Positions 1 to 12,400 of a stretch of DNA of 64,000 bases are shown piece after piece. Position 1 is the stretch's first letter. Every line of letters begins with the position of its first letter. The notes under the pieces are model-generated. The model saw only the letters and a list, made by a program, of their open reading frames with translations, had not been told where the DNA came from and made no database searches. The translations under genes and the position numbers were made by a program. The DNA is from DASRDR01 sp963812945 [NCBI: uncultured Candidatus Rokubacteria bacterium] (GTDB lineage Bacteria > Methylomirabilota > Methylomirabilia > Rokubacteriales). The stretch covers positions 62,001-126,000 of the forward strand of contig CAWEXD010000012.1 in assembly GCA_963812945.1 (NCBI GenBank). The letters are read 5' to 3'.

Positions 1-2495
1 CAGCCAGGCGGTGCCGGCAAGCAGCTCGATCCTACGGTTCGCACGGCAGACCCGCGAGATGTCGGGCTCGCTCGTGATGAAGTCGCCCTCGTACGCCGAC
101 TCCGCATTCCCCGCCGTCGACTTCTTCAGACCGCGGAACCGCACCCCGTCGCTGTCGGGCGACGGCCTCGACCTCATCGAGCAGGTTGTGGATGGCCTTG
201 TGGCTCTGCGCCGCAATCCCCACGCGCCGTCCGTTGGCGAGCAGGTGCGTGACGAGGCGAGCGCCGGTCCACGTCTTCCCGGTCCCGGGTGGTCCCTGCA
301 CGAAGAGGTAGCTGCCGTCGAGCCCCAGCGCCAGCGCCTTCATCTCGGCGAGATCGGTTGTCTGGAGTCGCCCGCCCGGCGTGAGCCCCCGAACACGGGG
401 GTGCTCGCGATCCAGGATCGCCTGGAGCGCCGGATAGCGCGCATCGCCTCGGCGAATCGACTCGCCCACGCGCACGACCGCATCCCGCTGCGTCGCGATC
501 GTTGTAGGGGCCGCCGGCGATCAGCGCCCGTGGCAGCGGCACCGCGGCCAGCGTCGGCCCACGCAAGAGTCGCAGCGTCCCGGTCGCGTCGTCGATCTCG
601 AGGATCTCGCCGGCGCTCTTGCCTGTCGCGGGATCATGGGCCGAGCCCGGGCCAAGCCTGTGGTCCTGCGGCGGAAACCGGAGCGTGTGGACGACGGACC
701 GTTTCCGCGGCTCCGGCTCCGCGCCGGATCCGGCTCCAAACCACCGATCGACTCGGTGTCGTCGACGAGTTCCTCCGGCGTCATCCCCAGTCGCTCGAAG
801 TACCACCACCACGCCGGACGTGCCTCACGGCGGTGGTACTCGAGGACTTCCGCCGCGAGCCACCGCGACGTCCCTGCTTCGGCGTCCTGGAGGAGCTCCG
901 TCGCGTAGTCGCTGGCGAGCATCAAGAGCCGCGGCGGCCTCCTCCGAGACGAGCCGCATCGGAGGAGGCGGCCGGGCCAGGACAGGTCGAGCAGGTCGCA
1001 CGCCATGGAGCCAGTTCAGGAGCGCGAGTGTCGCCCGGCAGTCCTCCTCGTTGTAGGCCGCGATCTCCGCGCGGAGACTCTCGTCCCTGGTCACGAGCCA
1101 CCGCTCGAAGCTCACGATGGCTTGCATGCCCGATTCCACGGTCGCGGTCCGCGTGAATCCGAACAAGGCCTCCAGCTCCTTGAGCGAGTAGCTCGGCACG
1201 CCCGCCCGGAGCGCCTGTCGGAGGACCGTGTGGAGATCCACGAACACCTTCCGCCGGAGAAGGTCGTCGACCTCAACTCCCGGGTCGCGTGCTCCCCCAT
1301 GAGACGCTTGATCGCAGTGGGCTCGTAGACCGCCGAAGTGGTACACGTGGAGGTCGGGCCACGACGCAAGCCGCGCGTGGATCAGGTCGATCACGGCCTC
1401 CAGGGCTCGGCGCTCCCCGTCGCGATCGTGCGCCCAGAATGCGTCGTACCGAGGCTCCGCTCCGTCGATCGTGAGCACGCCGAAGAGGAACTCGAGGCCT
1501 CGCGCCGGCTCGAAGAAGGGATGTCCTTCCAGGTCGAGGATGACGTCGCCCGGCGACCGCGGCGGCAGGGCGGCGAAGCCGCGCCCGCCCTCGATGGGAA
1601 GCGTCCGCCATCCGATCCTCCCCGTGCGCTGACGCTCGAGCTGGAGCCCGGCCTGCTCACGCAACCCCTCGAAGGTCTCGGGTTGCATCTTTGGAATGCG
1701 CGTCTCCACGTTAGCCTCGGCGAGCATGGTCAGCGTGGACACCCCATGTGCTACGAGCCGGCCGACCTGGTCACGTCGGATGCCGGCCACACGGACCAGA
1801 TGATCCTCGCGCTCCCACCGAGCCTCGCACTGCGGGCGGAAGTCACACAGGGCGCAGTGCTCGCACGGGTACGGCGCGATGACCGGCCGACCAGCGACCG
1901 CCGTCTCGAAGCGCTGTCGAAGACGACGATAGTAGGCCGACACGTTCGCGAGTCTGATCGGGATTCGCTCGCGGGTCCCCAGGACGACGTAGGCGACCTC
2001 GGGCTGCACCTCCTGGATCTCTCCCAGCGCCTGCGTGTAGAAGCAGAGCTGAAGGGCGTGCTCGGGCCTTGGATGTCGAGCGAGCTTCGTGTCGAGCACC
2101 TCGTAACTCCATGCACCCAGCCCGGAGGGTCGCTCGACCCGCTCGAGGAAGTCGGCGATCCCACGCCACCCGTCCGTCACGAAGACGGCCTGGTAGATGT
2201 ACTCCGCGCCGGCGCGCATGGCCTCCGCGGTCACCCTGGCCCCAGCGTCGAAGTCTCGCGGCTCTCGGAGCCCGACCTCCGTCACCATGTGGCCCGCCGC
2301 TCGCAGCGCGTCGAGGAAGCTCGCCTCGTGCTCCTCGCCTTTGTGCTTGATCAGATCGGCATACGCGTTCTCGACGCTCCGCCGGCGACCACCCTCGAGC
2401 GCGACGGCCAACTCGAGTTGCGTCAGGTGCTCGCAGGCCACGAAGCCGGCGAGATCCGAGGGAGAGCACAGGAGTTGGCCGGCGAGATACTGCAT
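1..2495 (-). pseudogene. TM0106-type RecB-like nuclease fused to helicase, frameshifted, C-terminus outside window
   Basis: The first 500 residues or so (from an ATG at 2495) read like the TM0106 family: a RecB-like nuclease with a cysteine cluster (CEHCALCDFRPQCEARW) followed by a predicted RNase H-like domain (DVILDLEGHPFF, then YNEEDCRATLALLNWL). Near 920, 730, 510 and 150 the coherent protein jumps to another frame. The continuing frames contain a Walker A motif, GPPGTGKTWTGARL, near position 270, so a superfamily 1 helicase follows the nuclease. The 3' end lies beyond position 1. Proteins of this type process DNA and sit in defence loci. It is the last visible member of a minus-strand run. 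The frameshifts may be sequence errors or real decay. Confidence 0.75.
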
Positions 2496-2717
2496 CAGCG
2501 TTGCTACCCGACCGGAGAGGGCTGGCCGCGCCGTCGTTTCGTCATGGGTGGCCTCTCAGTTTGACGGCAAGTGGGTGTCATGGCCAGTCGTGGGATCGCC
2601 AGCCGGCCGGCGTCTCGGCAGGTCATCACCAACTCTGCTGGATATGAAGACGCGCAGGCGGTCCGGCATGTCACCTCCTCGCCGGGCAATGCGGACACTC
2701 GTCCATCCGGTCGGGTC

Positions 2718-4893
2718 TCACGGGCTACGACGTTCGCCTTCCCTCCGCTCTCTGGCGCCCAGGTCCTGCAGGAACTCCGACGCCGGCCTGACCGCCGTCA
2801 CCAGGAGGTGGTCGCGCGCCCGGGTGCAGGCGACGTACAGGAGATGCCGCTCGGTCTCGTAGACCTCCTTCGAGGTCGCTCTCGTCGGTGACCGACTCGA
2901 TCCGCGCCTGCGAGCGGCACTACCTCGTCGTCGCACGCCATCACGGCCACCGCGCGGAACTCCAGCCCCTTACGCGAGCGGCATCGTCGCCGACGGACAC
3001 GCGGTCCCGCGGGGTCCTCACGTCCTCGCCGAGCACCGTGAAGGGAGGCCCGCGGCGGTCACGGCGGCGCGCGCCCGCGGCAGCTCGGCGTCCGAGCGGA
3101 CGAAGACGCTCATCTCCCCGGGCGTCACGCCGTCCGGCCGCGCAGGCGGCCAGCCAGCGGCCGACCACGGCCGCCTCCTCCTCGGCGCTGTCGAGCACGC
3201 GCACGACCGGGTCCGGGCCGTTGAACACGGAGACGGTCCCACCCCGCGCCTCGGCGAGGCCGTCCACGTCGGCCACGGGCCGCTCCAGGAGCCGGTCCGC
3301 CTGGGTCCGGATCTGGTGCGACGTCCGGTAGTTCACGCGCAGCGTCGCCGAGCGGCCGCGGACATCGACCCCCAGGGCCTTCCAGGAGAAGGGCAGCTGG
3401 AAGATCCGCTGCCCGAGGTCGCCGGCGAAGAAGAGGGCGTCCGGCCGTCCGGCGCCCAGCGCGGCGACGAAGCGGAGCTGGGCCGACGCTCACGTCCTGC
3501 GCCTCGTCCACGACGACGAAGTCATAGGGTGACGCCGCACTCTGCGGCGAGGCGCGCGGCCACGCGGCTGTACAGGTCGGCCTGGGTCATGAGCCCCCGC
3601 TCGTGGAGGGCCGCCCGCACCCGCGCGAAGGTCGTCCCAGAGGGCCTGCCGCTGCTTCTCGGGCAGGCGCGTCCGCCGCCCGAGGCGGGGCACGTCCCGG
3701 TACGCCTCCCACGAGGCGAGCTGCCAGGCATCCACGACCTCGGTCCACTCCGCGACCAGGAACGGCAGCGCGCGCTTCTGGTCGACGCTCCCGCGAGCCG
3801 CCTCCTCCAGGAGATCGCGGACCGACCTCGCGTGAGGCGACCGTCGGCCGGCCGAGCAGGCGCTCGTGGAGCCGGCGGGCCACCGTGTCGAGCGTGTCCA
3901 CGTCGATGCGCTCGCGGAGACGCGGCTCGGTCCCGATCAGCCGCCCGAGCTTGATGCGGAGCGCGCTCGCCAGCGTCTCCGAGAAGGTGGTCAGGAGGAT
4001 GCGCGCCTCCGGGTGGGCCCGCGCCAGGTGGGCGGCGCGGTGGAGCGCGACGACGGTCTTCCCCGTGCCGGCCGAGCCGGCGACGCGCGCCGGCCCGCCG
4101 AAGCGCCGCTCGACCAGCTCGCGCTGCGCGGGGTGGAGGAAGACCGTCCAGCGCTCCCACGGGTACTCGAGGGCGCGGGCCAGCTCGTCGACGTCCGTCA
4201 CCACGCGGAAGCGGCGCCGCGCGTCGGGTGGTCGAAGGGGTCGGCGGTGGGGGTGCAGCGACGCCTGGCGCCTCGACCGGCATCTCGGCGGATGGCATCG
4301 CGTCACTCCGCGCGTCCGCGGCACCGGCCGCGCACGGGGCTGTCCCGGTCGCCAGGTCGAGCACCGCCTCGGCCGCTTCCGCCGGGAGGTGGTCCGCCAG
4401 CGCCAGCATCGTGTCCTCGTGTGGCCTGCCGCACGTCGGCCAGCCACTCCGACGGGCACCCCGTAGCCCAGCAGCTCATCGTCGGAGACGTGCGCCAGCA
4501 GGGGCGGCCTGGGAGCGGCCGGCCGGGCGCCGCGCGGGCGCCGGGACGGCGATCTCCTGCACCCGCTCCCGGATCTCCACCAGCTGGGCCGCGCCCGTCC
4601 TCGGGTGCGTCTCCAGCTTCCGGCGCTCGGCCCAGGCGTACGCCTTGTCGTGGTGGTCCACGTAGCAGAGCAGCAGGCTGTCCGGCCGTCCGGTGCACGA
4701 TCAGCCGGAGGTCGCTGCCGGCGCGCACCGACCAGAACCCCTTGTCCTTCGCCTTGGCGAGCCGGTGGAAGCTCATCCCGGGACTGGCCGGATTGAGCTG
4801 GAGGTCGAAGGCCGTCGTCTTGACGGCCTTCTGCTCGTCGCCGGTGAGCCGCGCCAGGCTGTCCGTGAAGGTGTCGGCGATCCGGAACTGCAT
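2718..4893 (-). pseudogene. UvrD-type helicase with RelE/ParE-like N-terminal domain, frameshifted
   Basis: The N-terminus from the ATG at 4893 reads FRIADTFTDSLARLTGDEQ and then FWSVRAGSDLRLIVH, which resembles a RelE/ParE toxin fold. It is followed, in other frames, by the Walker A region VAGSAGTGKTVVALHRAAHL (near 4080), the Walker B piece MDEAQD (near 3505), NYRTSHQIR (near 3330) and the final helicase motif LLYVACTRARDHLLV (near 2840). Together they give a superfamily 1A helicase of about 720 residues. At least four frame changes are needed. The gene begins 10 bases after the stop of the HEPN-like gene. Whether the toxin-like domain is active or just a nucleic-acid-binding module cannot be seen. 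The role in DNA handling or phage defence is inferred from the neighbours. Confidence 0.75.
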
Positions 4894-4903
4894 GCCGTGC
4901 CAG

Positions 4904-5257
4904 TCAGATCGGCGGCAGCTTCTCGATCGCCGCCGCCACGGCCTTGCAGGCCCGAATCAGGTCGGCCACGAGACCCTCGTCCACGTCCAGGCCCCCCTCG
5001 TAGTCACCCACCTTCCGCAGCCCGTGGCACACTCGAGGACCCGCCACACCTCGGGGCCGCGTCCCAGCGTGTGGGACAGCATCCGGAACACCAGATAGCG
5101 ATTCGACGGGCCGTATCCGGCGCGGAGCAGCGCGGCGAGAATAAGCGCGTGCGCGGTGCCGTAGGCCAGGTCGAACCGGCTCTCCAGGGCGTCGGCCCGA
5201 TTCTGGGCGTCGGTGAGGCTACGCGGACGCTTCGCGCCGAGCCAGCAACTCAGCTAT
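4904..5257 (-). CDS. HEPN-like small protein, one frameshift, start unclear
   Basis: Read on the minus strand this stretch gives LTDAQNRADALESRFDLAYG, then SNRYLVFRMLSHTLG, a frame change near 5035, and VGDYEGGLDVDEGLV with an end at EKLPPI. The pattern of a helical domain followed by a YEG element resembles HEPN-type proteins, several of which are ribonucleases or partners in toxin-antitoxin pairs. The catalytic R-x4-6-H motif is not clear here (CHGLRKVGDYEG is the corresponding stretch). The N-terminus merges with the frame of the upstream gene, so the start is only approximate. It sits between the PLD-like gene and the helicase, 10 bases before the latter, in the same transcription unit. 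Confidence 0.5.
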
Positions 5258-6616
5258 CGAATTGGAATGACCCGCGCTGAACCGCGGCCAGTGACGACAA
5301 TCCTCGATACTGTCGGCCCAGACGAATTCAGGCGCTCTCGAACATGCTTTGCTGAGGCTCGCGGCGCGAATCCGAGACCCGCACTGCGGACAAGTCGTCC
5401 AGCACCAGGAGGAGAAGACGGCGACCCTGGCTGCGAGCCCAGTCGCAGTCCCGCGGTCGTAGGAGTCGCTGTCGCGCAGGACTCTCCGTGTCAGTCCGAA
5501 GGGCGGCTTCAACTCGCGGGAATCCTTCACGTTGGGCCAACTCGCCGAGGCCACTATCAAAAAAAGCCATACTGTCGCGGCCGAGCTCCGTAAGTCTTCC
5601 CGATGTGCCCGCTAACATTCGCGCGCTGCAGCCATTCCCCGAACTCGCGACCCTTCGGATCAACGATTTTGAACTCAAAAGTTGCAGGGATCATCCGTTC
5701 GTCGAAATCCTATCGCTCGCTCGGCAATAGGTTCCCCTCCGGTCCTCTGGGTCGGCATTCCAAGCCGCCAAATCTCGACACCGTACGTCGTACGCTTGTA
5801 GGATAATGGGCGCCCTCGCCACATGATCCCACCTCGCCGCAGCATCAAGTCGCGGCGGCTCCGATGCACCTCCCCAAAGAAGCGCGCCAACCCCAGCGGA
5901 AACTCAATCTGATGTCTTTCACCAGGAGGCCCCGAGGCCGCGCCAACCTCAGCGAAGAAGAAGCGGGCCGTCGCAATGCTCAGCGGAACTTCAGTCGTCA
6001 ACCCCAGAATCGGATTCTGAAGTAGTAGCTTTCGTCGCAACTCGGCATATACGCTGATCAGTTTCCTATCGAGACGTCGAGATCGCTTCCAGACAGCGGA
6101 CCACCGGGATCCCACAGCCCCTTTCCGTCGACACTCTCACCGTTCTCATCGGTCAATGCGATTGCGAACTCATCGTTGGCAGGTTCGCTGGCGATTGCGG
6201 CAGCGGTAAGCGTTCGCGGAGCCGGCGTGAAGAAAACGCAGACCTCCTGGGCCTCCTGCTGTGATCGCGATCACCTTGGCGTGAAACAGGGGCTTGCTCG
6301 TTAACGACGCTGCGGTCAGTTTGGGGCCCGGCAATGGGACTCGAACCTGAGCATGTGGCATCACTCTTAGTACTTCGAGAGCCGATGGTTCAGTGATTCC
6401 GTTATGTAGGCCTACCACGAAGTGCTTTCGGAGATCCCTCCAGGCCTCAACTCCTTCGACCCGCGCCAGGAAATGCTCCAGGCCTCCGAGCGACACATAC
6501 GGAAATCCCGCCTTGACGCTCACTCCTTCAACGCCAACCAGCTGTAGGGCTTCCACAAATGGAACTAGAAGCCCATGTTTCCGTGATGCGGTACTCGGAA
6601 GCAGATCGACCTTCAT
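5258..6616 (-). pseudogene. Phospholipase-D-like domain protein, frameshifted
   Basis: From the ATG at 6616 the first 120 residues end in FHAKVIAITAGGPGGLRFL followed by HAGSAN, matching the H-x-K and GS-x-N elements of one PLD/HKD half site. One extra base directly after GSAN breaks the frame near 6205. Removing it restores LTAAAIASEPANDEFAIAL. Further coherent frames follow (FFFAEVGAASGPPGERHQ; PATFEFKIVDPKGREFGEWL; CPQCGSRIRAASL), so the original protein was about 440-460 residues. Only one HKD half is visible, so the enzyme may act as a dimer or be a non-canonical nuclease. It starts 23 bases after the methyltransferase stop. PLD nucleases occur in several defence systems (for example DrmC of DISARM). 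Base composition is lower in GC than its neighbours. Confidence 0.6.
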
Positions 6617-6639
6617 GCCCGTCCCCCAAGGTTTGGGGT

Positions 6640-9468
6640 TCAGACCCGAAACACCTTCATCACCTCGTCGCCGAGGTGGTTGATCACCTTCACCGCGATC
6701 CGGCCGGACTTCGGCTGTCGAAGGGCCGCGAGGTGTCGCTGTGGAGCGTCGCCCAGGCCTCCTCGTCGATCTCGGCCTTGAGCGTCGTCTTGAGCGCCTT
6801 GTAGGGGTCGTTCGCGCCGAGGAAGTAGGCGTGGCGGACGAAGAAGCTCTCCTCGTTGTAGTCGGTGTCGATGAACCAGCAGGCGATGCCGTCGGCGCCG
6901 TCGCTGCGCACCTCGCCCGTGCTCGGGTGGAAGACGTCGACGCCGTTGACCTTCACCCGCACCTGGCCGTCCTCGGCCGGCGAGGACGTCGATGTCCGGC
7001 TCGCCGAAGATGACGAACAGGTTGCCCTTGCCGGTGTTCTTGAGGTCGTCGGCCATGTGCAGGTCGGCGTTCATGCGCGCCTTGAGCACCGGGATGCGGC
7101 CGAGCTTGTCGAACTCCGTGGCGTGCGCCTCGTAGTTGAAGGCGCAGGCGATCAGCACGTCGAAGCCGGCGTCGCCCGCCTCGCGCGCGGCCGCGACCAG
7201 GTCCGGGCGCGCTGACGGTGCCGAACTCGGGGCCGATGAAGATCGCCGCGCGCCGCTCCGCCGCCTGGCGCCCTCGCCTTCCAGGTAGCGGCCCTCGGCC
7301 GCAGACGTAGGTCGCCCGGCCAGGGCGTGAGCGAGGTGAAGGCGATCCGGTCTCCTTGTGCGCCTGCTGCACGCCGGCGGTCTTGAGGTTCTCGAGGATC
7401 ATCTGGGCGAACGTCTGCTTCGCCGCGTACTCGCGCTCGGCCTCCGACGACGCGGTCGATCAGCTCGTCGTTCTCGTCGACGCCGAGCACGCGGTGCGGC
7501 GAGAGGCTCTCGACGGTGAACGGCCCGGCCACGCGGACCTTCCGGTTGTCCTCGTAGGGCTTGTCGTAGAGGTACTCGAACTCGGCCTTGGCGGCGATCG
7601 ACGCGTCGATCTCCTTCTGGCGCGCGATGCGCGCCTGCCACCAGTCGGCGTGGAGCTTCTTCGCCGCGTCCGGCCACTTCGCGTCCGCCTCGCGCGGGAT
7701 CTCCCACTCCTCCCATTCTTGCTTCAGCGCCGCGTTGAGCTTCTCGCGCAGCGGCTCCAGCGTCGCCTGCCACTTCTCCCAGATGACGTCGATCTCGGCG
7801 TTGTTGGCGATCGACTTGAGCGTGATGTGCGGCACGCGCTCGTAGACGAAGCCGTGGCGGATGTCTCCCGTGCGTCGGCTGCGACGACGGCGCCGTGCGC
7901 GTGACCTCGGCTTCCTTGAGCTGGCCTTCGCGCGAGTCGGCGAGCAGGTAGTACGGATAGCGCGCGCCCATGATGCGCGCGCGGGCCAGCGCGAGCGCCA
8001 CGCGCGACGTGTCGATCGTGATCCAGCGGCGGCCCCACTGCTCGGCGACGTAGGCGGTCGTGCCGGAGCCGCAGGTCGGATCGAGGACGAGATCGCCAGG
8101 ATCGGTGGCCATCAGGATGCAGCGCTCGAACGACTTCGCGTCGCGTCTGAACAACGTAGATCTTGTCGCTCGCTGAACACCCGTCACAGTATCGTCCCAG
8201 ATGTTGCTGATCGCGCATGACTGGGAAGTCGTCGAAGAACCGCACGTAGCGAAGGCTGTTGCCGAGCGCGATCCGAGCCGGCCTGCGCCTTGCAAGTCGG
8301 TCCATGCCGTCTTCGATGTCGTCTTCCAGCTCGTCCCGTCGTCGGATAGTCGAAGACTCGCCCTCGACTTGAACGTCGAACCTGCGCCGATGCGCGTCTG
8401 TCGCGATCGACGCGAAATGTCGTAGCCGTCGGAGCACTCGCTGCAGGCTCGAGTCTCGTCCTCGACCTCGTTGCAGCGCGACTCGAAGTCCGTCATCGGC
8501 GTAGCAGTACCAGCTGAATCTCTGACCTGCGCTCCGAGCTCTTCGCGATCGAAGAGCTGTCGGAACTTCATCTGCGTCTCGATTCTTCGCGATACCAGCA
8601 GAATGTAGTCAGCAGTACCGGCGAGATAGCTGCGGTCTGACGCCAGTCGTCTTCGTGAACGCGATCTGCGCGACGAAATTCTCATCGCCGAACACCTCAT
8701 CCATCACGCGCTCGCACGCGATGCACATTCTCATCGCCGATCTGCACGAAGATCGATCCGGAATCGCGTCAGCAGATCGCGCGCGACGGTCAGCCGGTCG
8801 CGCAGGTACGTCAGGTAGCTGTGGATGCCGTCGCGCCACGTGTCGCGGAACGCCTTCACCTGCTCCGGCTCGCGGGTGATGTGGTCGGCGTTGCCGTCCT
8901 TCACGTCGCGGCTCGTCGTGGACCACTGGAAGTTGCTAGTTGAACTTGATGCCGTAGGGCGGGTCGATGTAGATGCACTGCACCTTGCCGCGCAGGCCCT
9001 CGCGCTCGGCCAGGCTCGCCATCACCTGGAGCGAGTCGCCGAGGATCATGCGGTTCGACCAGTTCTGGTCGTGCTGGTAGAACTCGGTCTTGTCGACGCC
9101 CTTCGGGATGCCGTTGAAGTCGGCGAAGAGGTCGGTCGTGCTCGCGCCGGCCTCGTGCCGGCGTCTCCCGCGTCTGGCGCAGCAGGTCGTCGATCAGCAC
9201 CTTCGGGTGCACCTTCTCCTGGATGTAGAGCGGCGGCGCATGGACGACGAGGTCGCACCAGTCCTGCTCGTCCTTGCCGCGCCAGACGAGCTGCGGGTCG
9301 AGGTCGCGGTTGCGCCGCTCGTAGGCGACGCGGATCGGGTTCTGCTGCGTCCTTCTCCAGCACCGACTGGTACTCGGCGGTCGGGATGTTCTTGCGCTTC
9401 GCCTCGTCGTGCGTGAGCGTCTCGACCGTCTTGCGGCGCGCCTTCGGCGTCTTCGCCTTCTTCGCCAT
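6640..9468 (-). pseudogene. Type III-like DNA methyltransferase (Mod), frameshifted
   Basis: The ATG at 9468 starts MAKKAKTPKARRKTVETLTH, a typical N-terminus of this Mod family. In successive frames follow pieces with a predicted DPPYG-type catalytic region (IYIDPPYG near 8970) and the AdoMet-binding motif DPTCGSGTTAYVAEQWGRRW (near 8080). C-terminal blocks follow (GKGNLFVIFGEPDID; ACWFIDTDYNEESFFVRHAY), ending in GRIAVKVINHLGDEVMKVFR at 6640. Total length would be about 940 residues, normal for the large Mod type. The order catalytic motif before AdoMet motif indicates a beta-class N6-adenine or N4-cytosine methyltransferase. It follows the res gene directly. Six or more frame changes mean the copy as given cannot make a full protein. 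Confidence 0.8.
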
Positions 9469-9470
9469 GC

Positions 9471-12400
9471 TCAGCTCCCGGCCCGCGCCGGCTGCGGCGG
9501 CGACCGCGTCGATCATCTCGTCGAACTCGCTGCTCGACCTTCGCCTCGAAGTCGGCCTCGATCTCGGTAGACCTCGGTGAACTCGGCGAACGCCCAGCGG
9601 CCGTAGCGTGCCGAGGTGGTTGACGCCCGGCACCCAGTAGGTCTCCATCGTCGCCTTCTTCTCCTTGGCGTCCTCGCGCCGGTAGCCCTTGATCTCGACG
9701 ACCAGGTGCAGCAGGTCGTCGTCGCCGTGCCCGTCGTCCACGAGCACGATGAAGTCGGGCCGGTAGCGGCGCGTCTCCGAGCCGTACCGGTACGGCACCT
9801 CGAGGCCGAGGTTGTGGTTCTTCACGTAGGCCCGCACGCGCGGGTGCGCCTCGGCCACGCGGCAGAACTCGGCCTCCCAGTCGCTGTCGAGGATGACCCA
9901 GTTGACGTGGCAGCGGCGCGGGTCCGTCTCCCAGCGGTCGGCCTCGGACGTGTTGAAGTTGCACGTGCGCCGTCGAGCCGGCCGGGTTGTACGGGTCGAG
10001 CACCGCCTTGATCGGCCGCTCGCCGACGAAGCGCGCGCGTGATCGCGGCGGTGATCCGCTCGCAGGCCATGTCGGCCAGCTCCTGGTACATGAGCTGCGC
10101 CGGGTACGTGCCGCCCTTGCAGACGAGGTGGTCGTCGAGCCACTCGCTTCGCGATGCGCTTGAGCTGACCGAAGAGGTGGAGCTTCGGCTCCTCGCCGGC
10201 GTCGCGCCACTTGGTGTAGAGCAGGCGCTGCGTCAGGTGGAAGAGCAGCGTGCGACGGCCGCACGTCGCTCGAGGTGCTCCAGGTTCAGGTCGACGCCCT
10301 CGCCGATGATGCCCGGCGTTCCGCGTGATCGTCGGGCCCGACCAGGTCGGGCGTCAGCTCGAGCGTCGAGTCGTCGTTGAAGCGCGGCCGTCGAGCCGCT
10401 CCTCGGGCAGCTCGACGCGGTAGCCCTCGACGCGCGGGAAGCGGATCTCGAGCGCGTCGCGCTCCGGCCGGACCGCCTTCACCTGGATCGTCTCGCGCGG
10501 CGGCTGCGGCGGCGCGACGACCGGCTTGGCCGTGAAGTCGAACGGGATGCCGAGGACGTCGGCGTACTCGACGTTGAACAGGTCCCTCCTCGTTCAGGTC
10601 GTAGGACTGCCGGCGCAGCGCGCGGCCGATGACCTGCTCGCAGAGGAGCTGCGTGCCGAAGGCGCGGACGCCGAGGACGTGGGTCACGGTGTTCGCGTCC
10701 CAGCCCTCGGTGAGCATCGAGACGGAGACGACGCAGCGGATCGACTCGCCCAGGCGGCCCGGGCTTGCCGACCGTGTTCATCACCTCGCGCAGCAGCTCC
10801 TGGTCGGTGAGGTTCTCCGCCGCGCGCCGGTCGCCGGTGCGCTCGACGATCTCGCGCCGGAAGCGCTCGATCTCGTCGGCGGCCATGCTCGCGGAAGTTG
10901 TCGTCGAGCGCCTCGCCCGATCTCGAGCTGCTCGCTGTCGATGAGCAGCGTGTTCGGGCGCGGCGAGCGGGTTGCCGTGCTCGTCGAAGTTGCGGAAGAG
11001 CGCGAGCCGGCCGTTCTCGAGCGTGCGTCGAGCCGTCCTCGTTCTCCCGCTGGAAGCCGGAGATGTAGTCGTAGACGAGCTTCGAGGTCGACGTGTTGTT
11101 GCAGACGACGATGAAGCAGGGCGGGACGCGGACGCCGCGCCTCTCCCAGAGCTCGAAGGTCTTCTCGTAGTGGCCGTAGAGCGCCTCGAGCGCGGTCTGC
11201 AGCTGCGGCGGCAGGCTGAGCGGGTCGAGCGTCCCCGCCTTGCCGCGCCCCTTCTTCGGCATGTCCTTGCCGGATGTGCTCCCAGAGGTTGCGGAACATC
11301 GGCATCTCGTCGCCGGGGATGTTGTCCGCGACCGGGACGCGCGGCAGCTTCACGATGCCGCACTCGATCGCGTCCATGAGCGAGAAGTCGCTCATCGTCC
11401 AGGGGAAGAGCGTGCCCTCGGCGTAGCCCGAGCCGCGCAGGAAGAACGGCGTCGCCGAGAGGTCGATCACGCGCGCGAGCGCCGAGCTTGCGGTTCACCG
11501 CCTCGAGGCCGGAGATCCAGAGGCGGGCGGCCTCGTTGTTCTTCTCGGCCTCCTTCCGCTCGTCGCCCTTCGAGGTCGTCCTCGTCCTCGTCGCGGCGGC
11601 TTCTCGCGGTAGCAGTGGTGCGCCTCGTCGTTGAGGACGAGGATGTTCTTCATGCCCATCAGCTCGGGCATGACCCGCTGGAGCATCTGGCCTTCGGTCT
11701 CGAGCGTGTCCAGCTCGTCGCCGGCCGCGCCCCTGGAGCAGCGCGCGGCCGCCCTTGGACAGCTCGACCCGCTCGCGCAGCTTGAAGGCGTGGTAGTTGG
11801 TGATGACGATCTTGGCCCGGTCGACGTCGTCGAGCATGTCGCCCGGCACCAGCTCGCGGCTCGCGTAGTAGCTGTCCGGGTCGTTCGGCTGGAGCACGCG
11901 CAGCCGGTCCTTGATCGTGAGCCCGGGCGTGACGACCAGGAAGCCGCGGGTGAAGCGCTTGCTGCTGCGGGCGGCGCACGGCGTTGACCGTCTGCCAGGC
12001 GATGAGCATCGCCATGACGGTCGTCTTGCCGGCGCCGGTGGCGAGCTTCAGCGCGAGGCGCAGCAGCTCCGGGTTGGCGTCGCTGTTCGCGTTCGCCAGG
12101 TGCTCGAGGAAGCCCTTGCCCGCTGCCGATCGTTCGGCGCCACCTCGGTCAGCCAGATCGCCGTCTCCGACCGCCTCGACCTGGCAGAAGAACGGCCGGA
12201 GGTCCGCTGAAGTCGTGGTGCCGCCAGTGCTGGAGCAGCCGCGCCGTCTCCGGCGTGACCCGCCAGTGCGTTCGGGTTGCGGATCGCGCGCCACTGGTCG
12301 ACGCGGCGGCGCAGCTCGTTGATGATCGGGGTCGGGTCGTACTGCTGCTGCGGCGGTCGAGAGGCCGGCGCCCTCGTCGAAGACCAGCGCCTCCTGGCCG

